Below are positions 36,837-45,083 of a stretch of DNA of 64,000 bases, piece after piece. Location of the stretch: positions 806,001 to 870,000 of the forward strand of contig NZ_WHUG01000001.1 in NCBI RefSeq assembly GCF_009380215.1, in the 5' to 3' direction. Under the pieces are notes generated by a model that was given only the letters and a program-made list of their open reading frames with translations, was not told where the DNA came from and did not search any database. Within the stretch, counting starts at the first letter, position 1, and each line of letters starts with the position of its first letter. Source of the stretch: Rugamonas aquatica (GTDB taxonomy: Bacteria; Pseudomonadota; Gammaproteobacteria; Burkholderiales; Burkholderiaceae_D). Made by a program: the position numbers and the translations under genes.

Positions 36837-39211
36837 CACATCGTCTTCGTCCACTCATCATCGCTGCGGCGCTGCTGGCCTGCGCCAACGCCGGCGCCAG
36901 CGGCGGCGGCTCGTGGGATTCCTACGTCACCCGCAGCGGGCCGGATATCGCGCTGGGCCGCTATCAAAGCGGCGAGCTGGGTGTGCTGATGCCGACCTAT
37001 GAGCGGATGTACCTGTACACCGCCTGGCGCAGCGTGCTGCTCGGCGCGGACGAGATGAAAGCCGCACCGAATCCGCAGGGAGGCCTGCTGCGCGCTATCG
37101 GCAGCCGCAACGGCGGCTGGGTCGATGCTGGCGACGGCAAGAAAGTCTATGCTGCCTGGCAGGCCGCCATCAGCACGGCGCTGAAGCAGGCGCCGGTCGC
37201 GCCCAAGGACGACGACAGCATGGCCAACGGCTACCTCACTTGTCCGCTGGGCAGCTACACCTTCGCCACCGCCACGCTGAACGACCTGGCACGCCGCAGC
37301 GATGCGACGCCGGCCCGCCTGAACGCGTGGATCACGACGCAGCGCCAGGTCTTCAAGTTCTGCGGCGACGACGCGGAAGCGCAACGCAACCGCTACGATG
37401 GCGTGAAGCGCGTGATACCGGCGCCGGTCGAGCTGCCGGCTACGGAGGCGCTGTACTGGCGCCAGATGCAGCAGTACCAGCTGGCGTCGGCCGCCTTCTA
37501 CGGCGAGAACTATGCGCTGAGCGGAAGCCTGTTCGCCAAGATCGGCGCCACCGACAAGCATCCGCTGCGCCAGTGGGGCGAGTATCTGAACCTGCGCTCG
37601 CAGGCGCGCGCCGCCGTGTTCGTGCCGGGGCCGAACGCCGACCAGACGATGTGGCAGGAGCGGCTCGATGCCCGCCGCGAAGGCCCGGCCGCCGCAGCGG
37701 TGCGGCTGGCGGCGGCGCAGAAGAAGCTGGCCGTGATCCAGGCCAGCGCCGATCATATCCTCGCCAATCCGGAGCTGTCGTCACTGCATGAAGCCAGCCG
37801 CGCCATCGTGCGCAGCATGCAGGTGCGGTTGACGCCGACGCTGCGCTTTGCGGAACTGAGCAAGCAGCTGGACGATCCACGCGCCAATCCTTACCTGGAC
37901 GATCACCTTGGCGACTGGCGCGTGCTGGCTAACGACCTGCTGCAACCACCCGTCGCCGAACAGGCCGACACACGCCCCGCCCTGCGCGGCGCGGCAGGCT
38001 TTATCGACTGGATGCAGACCATCCAGGCCTGCCAGGAGTATCAGGCCAAGCGCAGTTGCGCGGTCGAGCGTACGCACGCGATCGACCAGTGGAACCGCTA
38101 CGCCAAGCAAGGCAACAAGGCGCAGGCGCGCGTGTGGATGCTGGCTGCGCTCTTGCTGTCCGATACGCTGACGCCGGAGTTGGAAAAGGCAGCGCAGCAG
38201 GCGCCGGTGTCCGCGCCTGAGTATCTGACGCTGCGTTATGCGCTGGTGCGCCACTACCGTCTGAGCAAACAGGCCGACAAGGCGCGCACGCTGGGCGACG
38301 CGATTCTGAGCGGCCCAACACTGGCGGCCAATCGTTCGATCAGCGCGCGCAACCAGTTCCTGCAGGAGCGCTTCGCGGTGGCGTCGTCGCCGGCGGACGC
38401 CGCCAACTATCTGCTGCGCACGGAGAGCCACGATCTCGATCCCGACACCGGCGAGTTGGCCAAGGCCAGCGAGGAACCTGGCGCCACGCCGGCCGCAGCG
38501 CGGGTGGACGTCGCCGCCGACGGCATCCGCTGGCTGAACAGCGGCCTGTCCACGGCCGACCTGTCGGCGCTGGCCGCGAACCCGAAGCTGCCAAAAGCCC
38601 TGCGCGCGCGCATCGCCGTCGCCGCGTGGATGCGTGCCGACCTGCTGGGTCTGGACGAGGCGGCGCTGGGCGCAACCCAGCAGATCGAACAGAACGCGCC
38701 GCTGCTGACGCCTGTGATGCAGAAGTACCGCAAGCTGGCGGGTACGCCGGAGCATCGCTACTGGATGCTGGTGAATGCGCTGAAGTACGGCCTGTCGCCG
38801 ATGTATAACGGCTACGCCGGCGAGCTGGCCGTGCGCGCGCCGGACGATACGCTGGCCGACATGTGGTGCAAGGTACCGGCCAAGGCAGGCGACAGCTACG
38901 GCGAGAATACCGACGCCGAACATACGCTGCCGATGCCGGACCTGGGCAACGGCGCGGCCCGCGACAAGGAGCTGGCGCAACTGTCCACGTTGAAGACGGC
39001 GACCGGCTACATCGGCGACCAGATCCTGCAGCGCGCCAGCGCCGTGCCGAACGATCCGGAGTTGCCGTGGTTGTTGTTCGTCACCGTGCAATCGACGCGC
39101 GGCGGCTGTCTGGATGCCGATTCCAAGACCTTGTCGAAGAACGCTTTCACGCTATTGCACAAGCGTTACAAGAACAACGAGTGGGCGCGTAAGACACCCT
39201 TTTTCTATTGA
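36833..39211 (+). CDS. large exported protein of unknown function, partner of the DUF3142 protein
   Basis: The 792-residue product has a signal peptide (MTHRLRPLIIAAALLACANAGA) and then a long, mostly helical body with TPR-like character and scattered cysteines (TCPLGSYTF, FKFCGDDAEAQ, QACQEYQAKRSCAVE, MWCKVPAK, RGGCLDAD) that may form disulfides in the periplasm. I recognise no enzyme motif. The AAGGAG site and the ATG at 36833, overlapping the preceding stop codon, fix the start. Coupling to a DUF3142 gene is the only functional clue. Confidence 0.85.
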   Translation: MTHRLRPLIIAAALLACANAGASGGGSWDSYVTRSGPDIALGRYQSGELGVLMPTYERMYLYTAWRSVLLGADEMKAAPNPQGGLLRAIGSRNGGWVDAGDGKKVYAAWQAAISTALKQAPVAPKDDDSMANGYLTCPLGSYTFATATLNDLARRSDATPARLNAWITTQRQVFKFCGDDAEAQRNRYDGVKRVIPAPVELPATEALYWRQMQQYQLASAAFYGENYALSGSLFAKIGATDKHPLRQWGEYLNLRSQARAAVFVPGPNADQTMWQERLDARREGPAAAAVRLAAAQKKLAVIQASADHILANPELSSLHEASRAIVRSMQVRLTPTLRFAELSKQLDDPRANPYLDDHLGDWRVLANDLLQPPVAEQADTRPALRGAAGFIDWMQTIQACQEYQAKRSCAVERTHAIDQWNRYAKQGNKAQARVWMLAALLLSDTLTPELEKAAQQAPVSAPEYLTLRYALVRHYRLSKQADKARTLGDAILSGPTLAANRSISARNQFLQERFAVASSPADAANYLLRTESHDLDPDTGELAKASEEPGATPAAARVDVAADGIRWLNSGLSTADLSALAANPKLPKALRARIAVAAWMRADLLGLDEAALGATQQIEQNAPLLTPVMQKYRKLAGTPEHRYWMLVNALKYGLSPMYNGYAGELAVRAPDDTLADMWCKVPAKAGDSYGENTDAEHTLPMPDLGNGAARDKELAQLSTLKTATGYIGDQILQRASAVPNDPELPWLLFVTVQSTRGGCLDADSKTLSKNAFTLLHKRYKNNEWARKTPFFY

Positions 39212-39244
39212 GCGGAATCAAACGCGCGCAAAGATGAAGGATTA

Positions 39245-39272
39245 GCATGGCGCCTCTGGAGGTGCGCCATGC
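39245..39272 (+). promoter_or_regulatory. RNA hairpin enclosing the start site of the DUF29 gene
   Basis: GCATGGCGC (39245-39253) pairs perfectly with GCGCCATGC (39264-39272). The Shine-Dalgarno GGAGG lies in the 10-base loop and the ATG (39269-39271) lies inside the right arm. Folding would hide the start codon, so translation may be controlled by melting or a factor. Confidence 0.65.
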
Positions 39273-39721
39273 AAACCCTGGTCCAATCCCGTAAATACCC
39301 GAGCTACGACGACGATCTGGCGCTGTGGATAGATGCGCAAATCCAACTGCTGCTGCATCGGAGGTTCTCCGAACTGGATACAGAGAACCTGGTAGCGGAG
39401 CTCGACGGCATGAAAAAACAATATGAGCACGAACTCGATAGCCGCCTGACGGTGCTGATTATGCACCTGCTCAAATGCCAGTTTCAAAAAGACTATCCGC
39501 AGAATAAATGGCAATCAACGTTGATAGAGCAACGCTACCGCATCGCGCGGCTGCTGAAAGATAGCCCGAGCACACGCGCAAAAGTGCCGCAGTTTGCTGT
39601 GGAGTGCTACCCCATCGCCCGCCGCCGAGCAGCAAAAGAGACGGGGCTAGACGAAGAAACCTTCCCCCTGCGCCTACCCTATTCCGTGGCGCAGCTGATG
39701 GATCAGGACTTCATGCCGTAA
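39269..39721 (+). CDS. DUF29 family protein
   Basis: The 150-residue protein has the DUF29 pattern: YDDDLALWIDAQIQLLLHRR, then ELDTENLVAELDGM, LLKCQFQKDYP, and the terminal part with YPIARRRAAKETGL and FP.RLPYS. Function is unknown; the family is widespread in cyanobacteria and scattered in proteobacteria and is often found near mobile DNA. The gene is AT-richer than its neighbours, overlaps the 3' end of the SulP gene by 11 bases, and has a structured start site. Confidence 0.85.
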   Translation: MQTLVQSRKYPSYDDDLALWIDAQIQLLLHRRFSELDTENLVAELDGMKKQYEHELDSRLTVLIMHLLKCQFQKDYPQNKWQSTLIEQRYRIARLLKDSPSTRAKVPQFAVECYPIARRRAAKETGLDEETFPLRLPYSVAQLMDQDFMP

Positions 39722-41159
39722 CGGCGGCACCGGCGCGTTCCAGCAGCAGTTCGCAGCGCTTCGACAAATTCCGGACCTGCAAAGCCTTGCCAGCCTTGGC
39801 GTAGCGCTCATGCAGGGCCGATACCGCCACCACCGCGGAATGATCGGCCAGCCGCAGATGGCGGCAATCCAGCGTCACCGCAGACGGATCGCCCTGCACG
39901 TCGAACAAGTCGTTAAAGTGCGCGACCGAGGCGAAGAACAAGGTGCCATGCGGCGTGTAGTGCTTGACGCCGTCGGCGCCTTGCGCCACATCGGCGCGAA
40001 TCTCGCGCGCATGGCGCCAGGCGAAACTGAGCGCCGCGATCACGATCCCGCACAGCACCGCCACCGCCAGATCAGTCGCCACGGTGATGGCCGTAACCAC
40101 CACGATCAGCAAGGCGTCATGACGCGGCACCTTGCCCAGCACCCCCAGCGAACCCCAAGCAAAGGTCTGCTGCGCCACCACGAACATCACGCCCACCAGC
40201 GCCGCCAGCGGTATGCGTTCGATCAACGGCGACAGAAACAGTATAAACAGTAAAATCATTATCCCGGCCACAGCGCCGGACACGCGCGTACGACCGCCCG
40301 AGCCCAGGTTAATCATGGTCTGGCCGATCATCGCGCAACCGCCCATGCCGCCGAACAGGCCGGACACCATATTCGCCGCGCCCAGCGCCACGCATTCGCG
40401 GTCCGGCAAGCCGCGCGTTTCCGTGATTTCATCGGTGAGATTGAAGGTCAGCAGCGTCTCCAGCAGGCCGACCACCGCCATCAGCAGCGCATACGGCAGC
40501 ACAATATGCAGCGTCTCGACCGTCATCGGCACCATGGGGATCTGCCAGACCGGCAGGCCACCGGCGATATGCGCCATGTCGCCCAGCGTGCGCGCCGGCA
40601 GGTGCAGCAGCTGCGACAACAAGCCCACGCCGACGATCGCCACAAGGGCTGGCGGCACCGCCTTGGTCAAACGCGGCAGCAGATAGACGACCGCCATGGT
40701 CAGCGCGACCAGGCCGCACATCCACATCAACGCATCGCCCTGCATCCACGCGCCGCCGACTTTAAAGTGCTGCAACTGCGACCACGCAATGACAATTGCA
40801 AGACCGTTGACGAAACCCAGCATCACCGGATGCGGCACCATGCTGATGAGCTTACCCAGCCGCAGCAAGCCGAACATCAGCATGATGAGTCCGCTCAACA
40901 CGACCGTCGCAAGAAAGTACTGCAGGCCATGCTGCGCGACCAGCGCCACGATCACCACCGCCATCGACCCGGCGGCGCCGGAAATCATGCCCGGACGGCC
41001 ACCGAACAGCGCAGTCATCGTACAAATGAAGAACGCACCATACAGCCCGGCCAGCGGATTAAGCTGCGCGACCAGCGCAAAAGCTATGCATTCGGGAACC
41101 AGAGCGAAGGACGTGGTCAAGCCCGCCAAAGCGTTCCTGGAAAAATTAGTTGACGGCAT
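39711..41159 (-). CDS. SulP-family anion transporter with STAS domain
   Basis: The 482-residue inner-membrane protein opens with LAGLTTSFALVPECIAFALVAQ, the SulP signature region, has 11-12 hydrophobic helices with GGMGGCAMIGQTMINLGSGG near the middle, and ends in a cytoplasmic STAS domain (about 395-475, with VTLDCRHLRLADHSAVVAVS). The substrate may be sulfate, bicarbonate or a dicarboxylate, and the sequence alone cannot decide. It converges on the DUF29 gene with an 11-base overlap. Confidence 0.92.
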   Translation of the reverse strand: MPSTNFSRNALAGLTTSFALVPECIAFALVAQLNPLAGLYGAFFICTMTALFGGRPGMISGAAGSMAVVIVALVAQHGLQYFLATVVLSGLIMLMFGLLRLGKLISMVPHPVMLGFVNGLAIVIAWSQLQHFKVGGAWMQGDALMWMCGLVALTMAVVYLLPRLTKAVPPALVAIVGVGLLSQLLHLPARTLGDMAHIAGGLPVWQIPMVPMTVETLHIVLPYALLMAVVGLLETLLTFNLTDEITETRGLPDRECVALGAANMVSGLFGGMGGCAMIGQTMINLGSGGRTRVSGAVAGIMILLFILFLSPLIERIPLAALVGVMFVVAQQTFAWGSLGVLGKVPRHDALLIVVVTAITVATDLAVAVLCGIVIAALSFAWRHAREIRADVAQGADGVKHYTPHGTLFFASVAHFNDLFDVQGDPSAVTLDCRHLRLADHSAVVAVSALHERYAKAGKALQVRNLSKRCELLLERAGAAVTA

Positions 41160-41328
41160 GGAAATATTTGGAGCGGAAGGTGATGTGAAAACACAACAGA
41201 GGCAGCATTTTACACGCCTATATTCGCTTTCTCATCGCCATGGGTGAACTGGCGCACATTCAGAATGGGGGCGAGCCGGGCACAATGGCATCGCATACTA
41301 CTTAACCCTAGCCAGCTACGCCACCGCC

Positions 41329-41556
41329 ATGACTACTCTGATATCTGCCACCTACGCCCTGCAAAGACAGAAAATCGCCGTGGAGAGGACGCTGTATGCG
41401 CGTTCTGCGGAGGAATCGCAACTGGCGGCCCGCTGGGCCAGCGCCTGGCATAAACTGGTGCAGCGCAAGCTCGACCAGGCCCAGGCCATCCATCTTGAAC
41501 CGCGCATGGACTATGCCGGCTTCAGCATGCAGCCCCGTTCCCGGGTGCTGCACTAA
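41329..41556 (+). CDS. small hypothetical protein
   Basis: This is a 75-residue reading frame (MTTLISATYALQRQKIAVER onward), moderately charged, with no signal peptide or membrane segment. It lies between the divergent SulP promoter region and the 3' end of the Crp-type gene, 3 bases short of the latter. No ribosome site is clear. It could be a true short gene or chance; I keep it because it fills an otherwise empty 400-base gap and is not antisense to another gene. Confidence 0.35.
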   Translation: MTTLISATYALQRQKIAVERTLYARSAEESQLAARWASAWHKLVQRKLDQAQAIHLEPRMDYAGFSMQPRSRVLH

Positions 41557-41559
41557 TCC

Positions 41560-42306
41560 TTACGCTGCGTATTGCATAACCATCGCCGCACCGGTGCGCG
41601 CTGCCTGATAGCAGCTGCCGGCGCGGCGCTCCATCAGTTCACGGTCCAGCACCGTGACGCAGCCGCGGCGATATGCGATCAAACCTTCCTCCGACAATTT
41701 ACCCGCCGCACCGGTGATGCTTTCGCGGCGCACGCCCAGCATATTGGCGATCATTTCCTGCGTTACCTTCAACTCGTTAGTCGTCGAGCGGTCCAGACGT
41801 TCCAGCAGCCAGCGGCACAGTTTTTGTTCGATGCTGGTGTGGCGGCTGCCGGCGACGCTCTGCGCCAACTGGGCAAACATCGCGCTGGTGTAGCGCATCA
41901 ACAGCTGGGCCAGAGGACCGCCGCTGTAGAAAGCTTCGCGCAGCACGTCGGTGCGCAGGCGGTAGCCGTAACCGGCGCATTGCACCACAGCCGAGTAGCT
42001 GGCGCGTTCGGCCGGATACAGCGCCACGCCCACCACGCCCTCGCTACCGACGACGGCGATCTCGGTGCTGGCGCCGTCTTCCATCACATATTGCAGGGAG
42101 ACGATGGCGTTGGTCGGGAAGTAGGAGTAGTCGACCTGATCGCCGAAGTCGAACAGATGTTTACCTGCGGGCAGTGTGACCAGTTCGAGGTCGGCAAACA
42201 GTGCTATCAGATCTTCGCGTGACAGGGCGCGCAGCAAATCGTTCTGTTGCGCGCCGATCAGGCTGATGGTTTGGGCTGGAGCTGCCTTGATTTGGGTGCT
42301 GTTCAT
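41560..42306 (-). CDS. Crp/Fnr-family transcriptional regulator
   Basis: The 248-residue protein has a cyclic-nucleotide-binding-like domain (about 30-145, with LPAGKHLFDFGDQVDYSYFP and VGSEGVVGVALY) and a C-terminal winged helix (about 165-235, QEMIANMLGVRRESITGAAGKL). It lacks the four-cysteine pattern of FNR and the full cAMP-contact set, so the effector is unknown. It stands alone; 42343-42358 upstream holds a half-matched CRP-like TGTCG-N6-TCACA dyad. Confidence 0.9.
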   Translation of the reverse strand: MNSTQIKAAPAQTISLIGAQQNDLLRALSREDLIALFADLELVTLPAGKHLFDFGDQVDYSYFPTNAIVSLQYVMEDGASTEIAVVGSEGVVGVALYPAERASYSAVVQCAGYGYRLRTDVLREAFYSGGPLAQLLMRYTSAMFAQLAQSVAGSRHTSIEQKLCRWLLERLDRSTTNELKVTQEMIANMLGVRRESITGAAGKLSEEGLIAYRRGCVTVLDRELMERRAGSCYQAARTGAAMVMQYAA

Positions 42307-42493
42307 GATGCGCCTCTAGTGTCTGATTGATCCTTCGAATCATGTCGTGTGGATCACAGCGGCGAATTCGCCTTGCCGATGTAGACACTGTATCCGCGCA
42401 ACCAATCAGCGGGTATAGGAGCACCCTGTAGTCCTATGTAGGCTATGAACATTGCAAAATGTCATCTTTGTCCTACGCCCCGAGCCAGCCTAT

Positions 42494-44563
42494 TTAAAAG
42501 GTGGCGCGCAGCTGGACGTAGGCCATGCGCGGGGCGCCCACCATGCGGCCGGCGTTGCCGTCGACGTTGCGGGTGTAGTAGCGCTTGTCTGCGATGTTGT
42601 TGACGCCTGCCATGACTTCGTAGCCTGGCTTGCCCGGCAGCTTCCAGCTCAGCTGTGCATTCCACAGGCGGAAGCCCGGTACCGCGCCATTGCTGCCGTT
42701 GGCCGCTTCGGCCACGGTGTTCGCGGCGTCCGAGTACTGCTTGCTTTGATGCGTGGTCGACAGGTTGGCCGTCCATGCACCCACGTGATAGCGCGCGCCC
42801 AGCGTATCGGTATTGCGCGAGTAGAACGGCACGTCCATGCCCGCGGTCGAGCCTGAATCCTGGATCGCCCGGGTGTAGGTGTAGTTGGCGTACACGTTCA
42901 ACCCGGCCAGCGCGCCGGCGTCGTCGAAGCTGTAGTCGGCCGCCGTTTCGATGCCGTCGTGGTTGGTGGCGCCCAGGTTGCGGAACACGGCCGGCGTGGT
43001 GCCAGGCACCTGCAGGATCTGGTTGTCGAACTTCAGCTTGAAGGCCGTCACTTCGGCATTGACCGCCCCGCTCTTCCAGCGTGCGCCCAGCTCGGCCGTC
43101 TTGGCCAGCTCAGGCACCAGCGGATTGGTCGGCGTCTGCGAGTTCAGCTGCGTGTTTTGCACCGGCCCGAAGGACGTGGTGTAGTTGGCGAACACGGTCA
43201 GCGCGCGGTTCACCAGATAGGCCACGTTCAGCGAAGGCAGCGCCTTGCTGTTCTCGGTCTCGAAGGTCGACTTGGCGCTCAGGTCGTTGCGCTCGGACTT
43301 GATGTGCTCGTATCGCACGCCCGGCGTGATGCGCCATGCGCCCACGGCGATGCGGTCATCGATGTACACGGCATGCGCATCGGTGCTGTTGACGAAGGTC
43401 GAGATCGCACCCTTGGCGCCGGTCGACACCGTCTGGATGTAGTTGTTGTCGTCGCCGCGCTCGCGCAGATAGCGATAGCCGACCGTGACGTCATGCGTCA
43501 GGCCGCCTCCGGCGAAGCGCTGCGTGTAACGCGGCTCAACGCCCAGCACTTCGTAGTTGCGAGGCTGCCAGGTCAGCTGGGTCTTGGCCGCGTTGATCAG
43601 CGAGCTCTGACGGAAGCTGTCGCTGTAGTAAGCCTTGACCTCCAGCTCCTGCGTGGCCGACAAGGTGTTCAGGTAGCCGACATCGGCGCTGCGGCGGTCG
43701 CCGCTCCAGAAGTCGGTAGGCCGCGTGTTCTGGAACGGATCGGCGTTGTACTGCGCCACCGTCAGGCCGCCCGGCGTGCGCGAGTTGACTTCGTAGTAGG
43801 ACAGCTTGGCGTTCACCTCGCTGTGCGGCGTCAGCTGATAGCGGAACTTCAGCGCCAGGTCGTTGACCTTCTCGTCGCTGCCCGCGCGCCATTCGCTGCC
43901 GGCCATGCCCGAGTACAGCACCGCCACGCCCAGCCCGCTCTCCTGCTGCGTGCCGACGAAGGCGCTGTATTGACGGTTCTGGCCGCCCTGGCCGAAGTCG
44001 TTGTAGCGGAAGCTGGCGTCGCCGCTCACGCCCGCCGTTTCCGGAATCGAACGGCTGCGGAAGTTGATGACGCCGCCGACGTTCTGCGGGCCGTAGCGCA
44101 CCGCGCCGCCGCCACGCACGACGTCGATCGATTCGATGTTGTTCAGGCTGACCGGCGCGAACGACAGTTGCGGCTGACCGTAAGGCGCGACCGCCAGCGG
44201 AATGCCGTCGAGCAGCACGGTCGAGCGCGGCGAGTAGCGCCCCGTCAAGCCGCGCACGCCGATGTTGAGCGAGACCGCGCTGCCGGCGGTGCCGGAATTG
44301 TCGGTGGCCTGCACACCCGGGATGCGGCGCATCACGTCGCCGATGTCGGCGGCGCCGGTGTTGTCGATGTCTTCCTTCTTCATCACGGTGCGGGCGCCGG
44401 CGAAATTCTTCACACTGTTCTGCAAACCCGACCCCAGCCAGCTGCCCGACACCTGGATCGATTCGATGGGCGCGGCGGCTTCCTGCGCATGGGAGGACAA
44501 GGCCAGCAAGGACACGGCGGCGGCGATCAGCGAACGTTTGAATGGGAGGGTGGTCAGCGACAT
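42494..44563 (-). CDS. TonB-dependent siderophore-type receptor
   Basis: The 689-residue outer-membrane receptor has a signal peptide (SLIAAAVSLLALSSHAQ), a plug domain with DIGDVMRRIPGVQATDN, GIPLAVAPYGQPQ and RGGGAVRYGPQNVGGVINFRS, and a 22-strand barrel ending in a terminal Phe (YVQLRATF). The plug resembles FecA-like ferric-complex receptors. A Fur-like box lies 33-47 bases upstream, shared with the divergent DUF2946 gene, so iron-starvation induction is likely. No linked FecI/FecR pair is present. Confidence 0.92.
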   Translation of the reverse strand: MSLTTLPFKRSLIAAAVSLLALSSHAQEAAAPIESIQVSGSWLGSGLQNSVKNFAGARTVMKKEDIDNTGAADIGDVMRRIPGVQATDNSGTAGSAVSLNIGVRGLTGRYSPRSTVLLDGIPLAVAPYGQPQLSFAPVSLNNIESIDVVRGGGAVRYGPQNVGGVINFRSRSIPETAGVSGDASFRYNDFGQGGQNRQYSAFVGTQQESGLGVAVLYSGMAGSEWRAGSDEKVNDLALKFRYQLTPHSEVNAKLSYYEVNSRTPGGLTVAQYNADPFQNTRPTDFWSGDRRSADVGYLNTLSATQELEVKAYYSDSFRQSSLINAAKTQLTWQPRNYEVLGVEPRYTQRFAGGGLTHDVTVGYRYLRERGDDNNYIQTVSTGAKGAISTFVNSTDAHAVYIDDRIAVGAWRITPGVRYEHIKSERNDLSAKSTFETENSKALPSLNVAYLVNRALTVFANYTTSFGPVQNTQLNSQTPTNPLVPELAKTAELGARWKSGAVNAEVTAFKLKFDNQILQVPGTTPAVFRNLGATNHDGIETAADYSFDDAGALAGLNVYANYTYTRAIQDSGSTAGMDVPFYSRNTDTLGARYHVGAWTANLSTTHQSKQYSDAANTVAEAANGSNGAVPGFRLWNAQLSWKLPGKPGYEVMAGVNNIADKRYYTRNVDGNAGRMVGAPRMAYVQLRATF

Positions 44564-44595
44564 GGATAAGTGTAGTTATGTTTCAACGACGTAAA

Positions 44596-44610
44596 TGATA
44601 ACACTTCTCA
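44596..44610. promoter_or_regulatory. Fur-like box between divergent receptor and DUF2946 genes
   Basis: TGATAAC-A-CTTCTCA matches the 7-1-7 Fur consensus TGATAAT-N-ATTATCA at 11 of 14 positions. It lies in the 89-base divergent gap, where TATAAT at 44640-44645 could serve the rightward gene. Iron regulation of the receptor is the expected result. Confidence 0.55.
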
Positions 44611-44652
44611 TTCTCAAATGTAAATACGTGGGAATTTGTTATAATTGCGGCC

Positions 44653-45009
44653 ATGCTCAAATTCGTGAAACGCCGAACACTGTATCTCTGGATCGCCATC
44701 ATGGCCGTCCTGTTCAGTGCACTCGCGCCTGCGGTTTCACGCGCCATGACGCCGTCTTCGCCCTACGGCTACGCCGAGATCTGCTCGGTCGGCCAGGACA
44801 AGAAGTCCCCCGCCCCGTACGATCACACCGCAGAGCATTGCCCGTACAGCGCCACCCACGGCGGCACGCACGCGCTGCTGCCGCCAGCCATGGCCAGCTT
44901 CGCCGTCATCGGCGGCCACGACTACTACCCACCGCTGTTCTACAGCGCGCCGCGCCCGCTGCACAGCTGGAGCGCCGCCAAACCGCGCGGACCACCCGCC
45001 CGTTCCTGA
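44653..45009 (+). CDS. DUF2946 family exported protein
   Basis: The 118-residue protein has a basic N-terminus and hydrophobic signal (LKFVKRRTLYLWIAIMAVLF) and the DUF2946 features: ICSVG in the middle and HCPYSATHGG near residue 74, with Cys and His that could bind metal. Such proteins often sit next to TonB receptors for copper or other metals. The TonB receptor gene begins 74 bases later. The putative -10 box is so near the ATG that the transcript may be leaderless; no ribosome site is visible. Confidence 0.75.
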   Translation: MLKFVKRRTLYLWIAIMAVLFSALAPAVSRAMTPSSPYGYAEICSVGQDKKSPAPYDHTAEHCPYSATHGGTHALLPPAMASFAVIGGHDYYPPLFYSAPRPLHSWSAAKPRGPPARS

Positions 45010-45083
45010 TCGTCTGCCGTATCCGCTGCCGCCCGCCGCCATCGTGCGCGGGTAGCGGTCATCATCCCAACATCAGGAACACC

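Noticed and set aside
42343..42358. CRP-like dyad TGTCG-N6-TCACA before the Crp-type gene
   Set aside because: Only one half matches well; kept as a note in the gene entry and not as a site.
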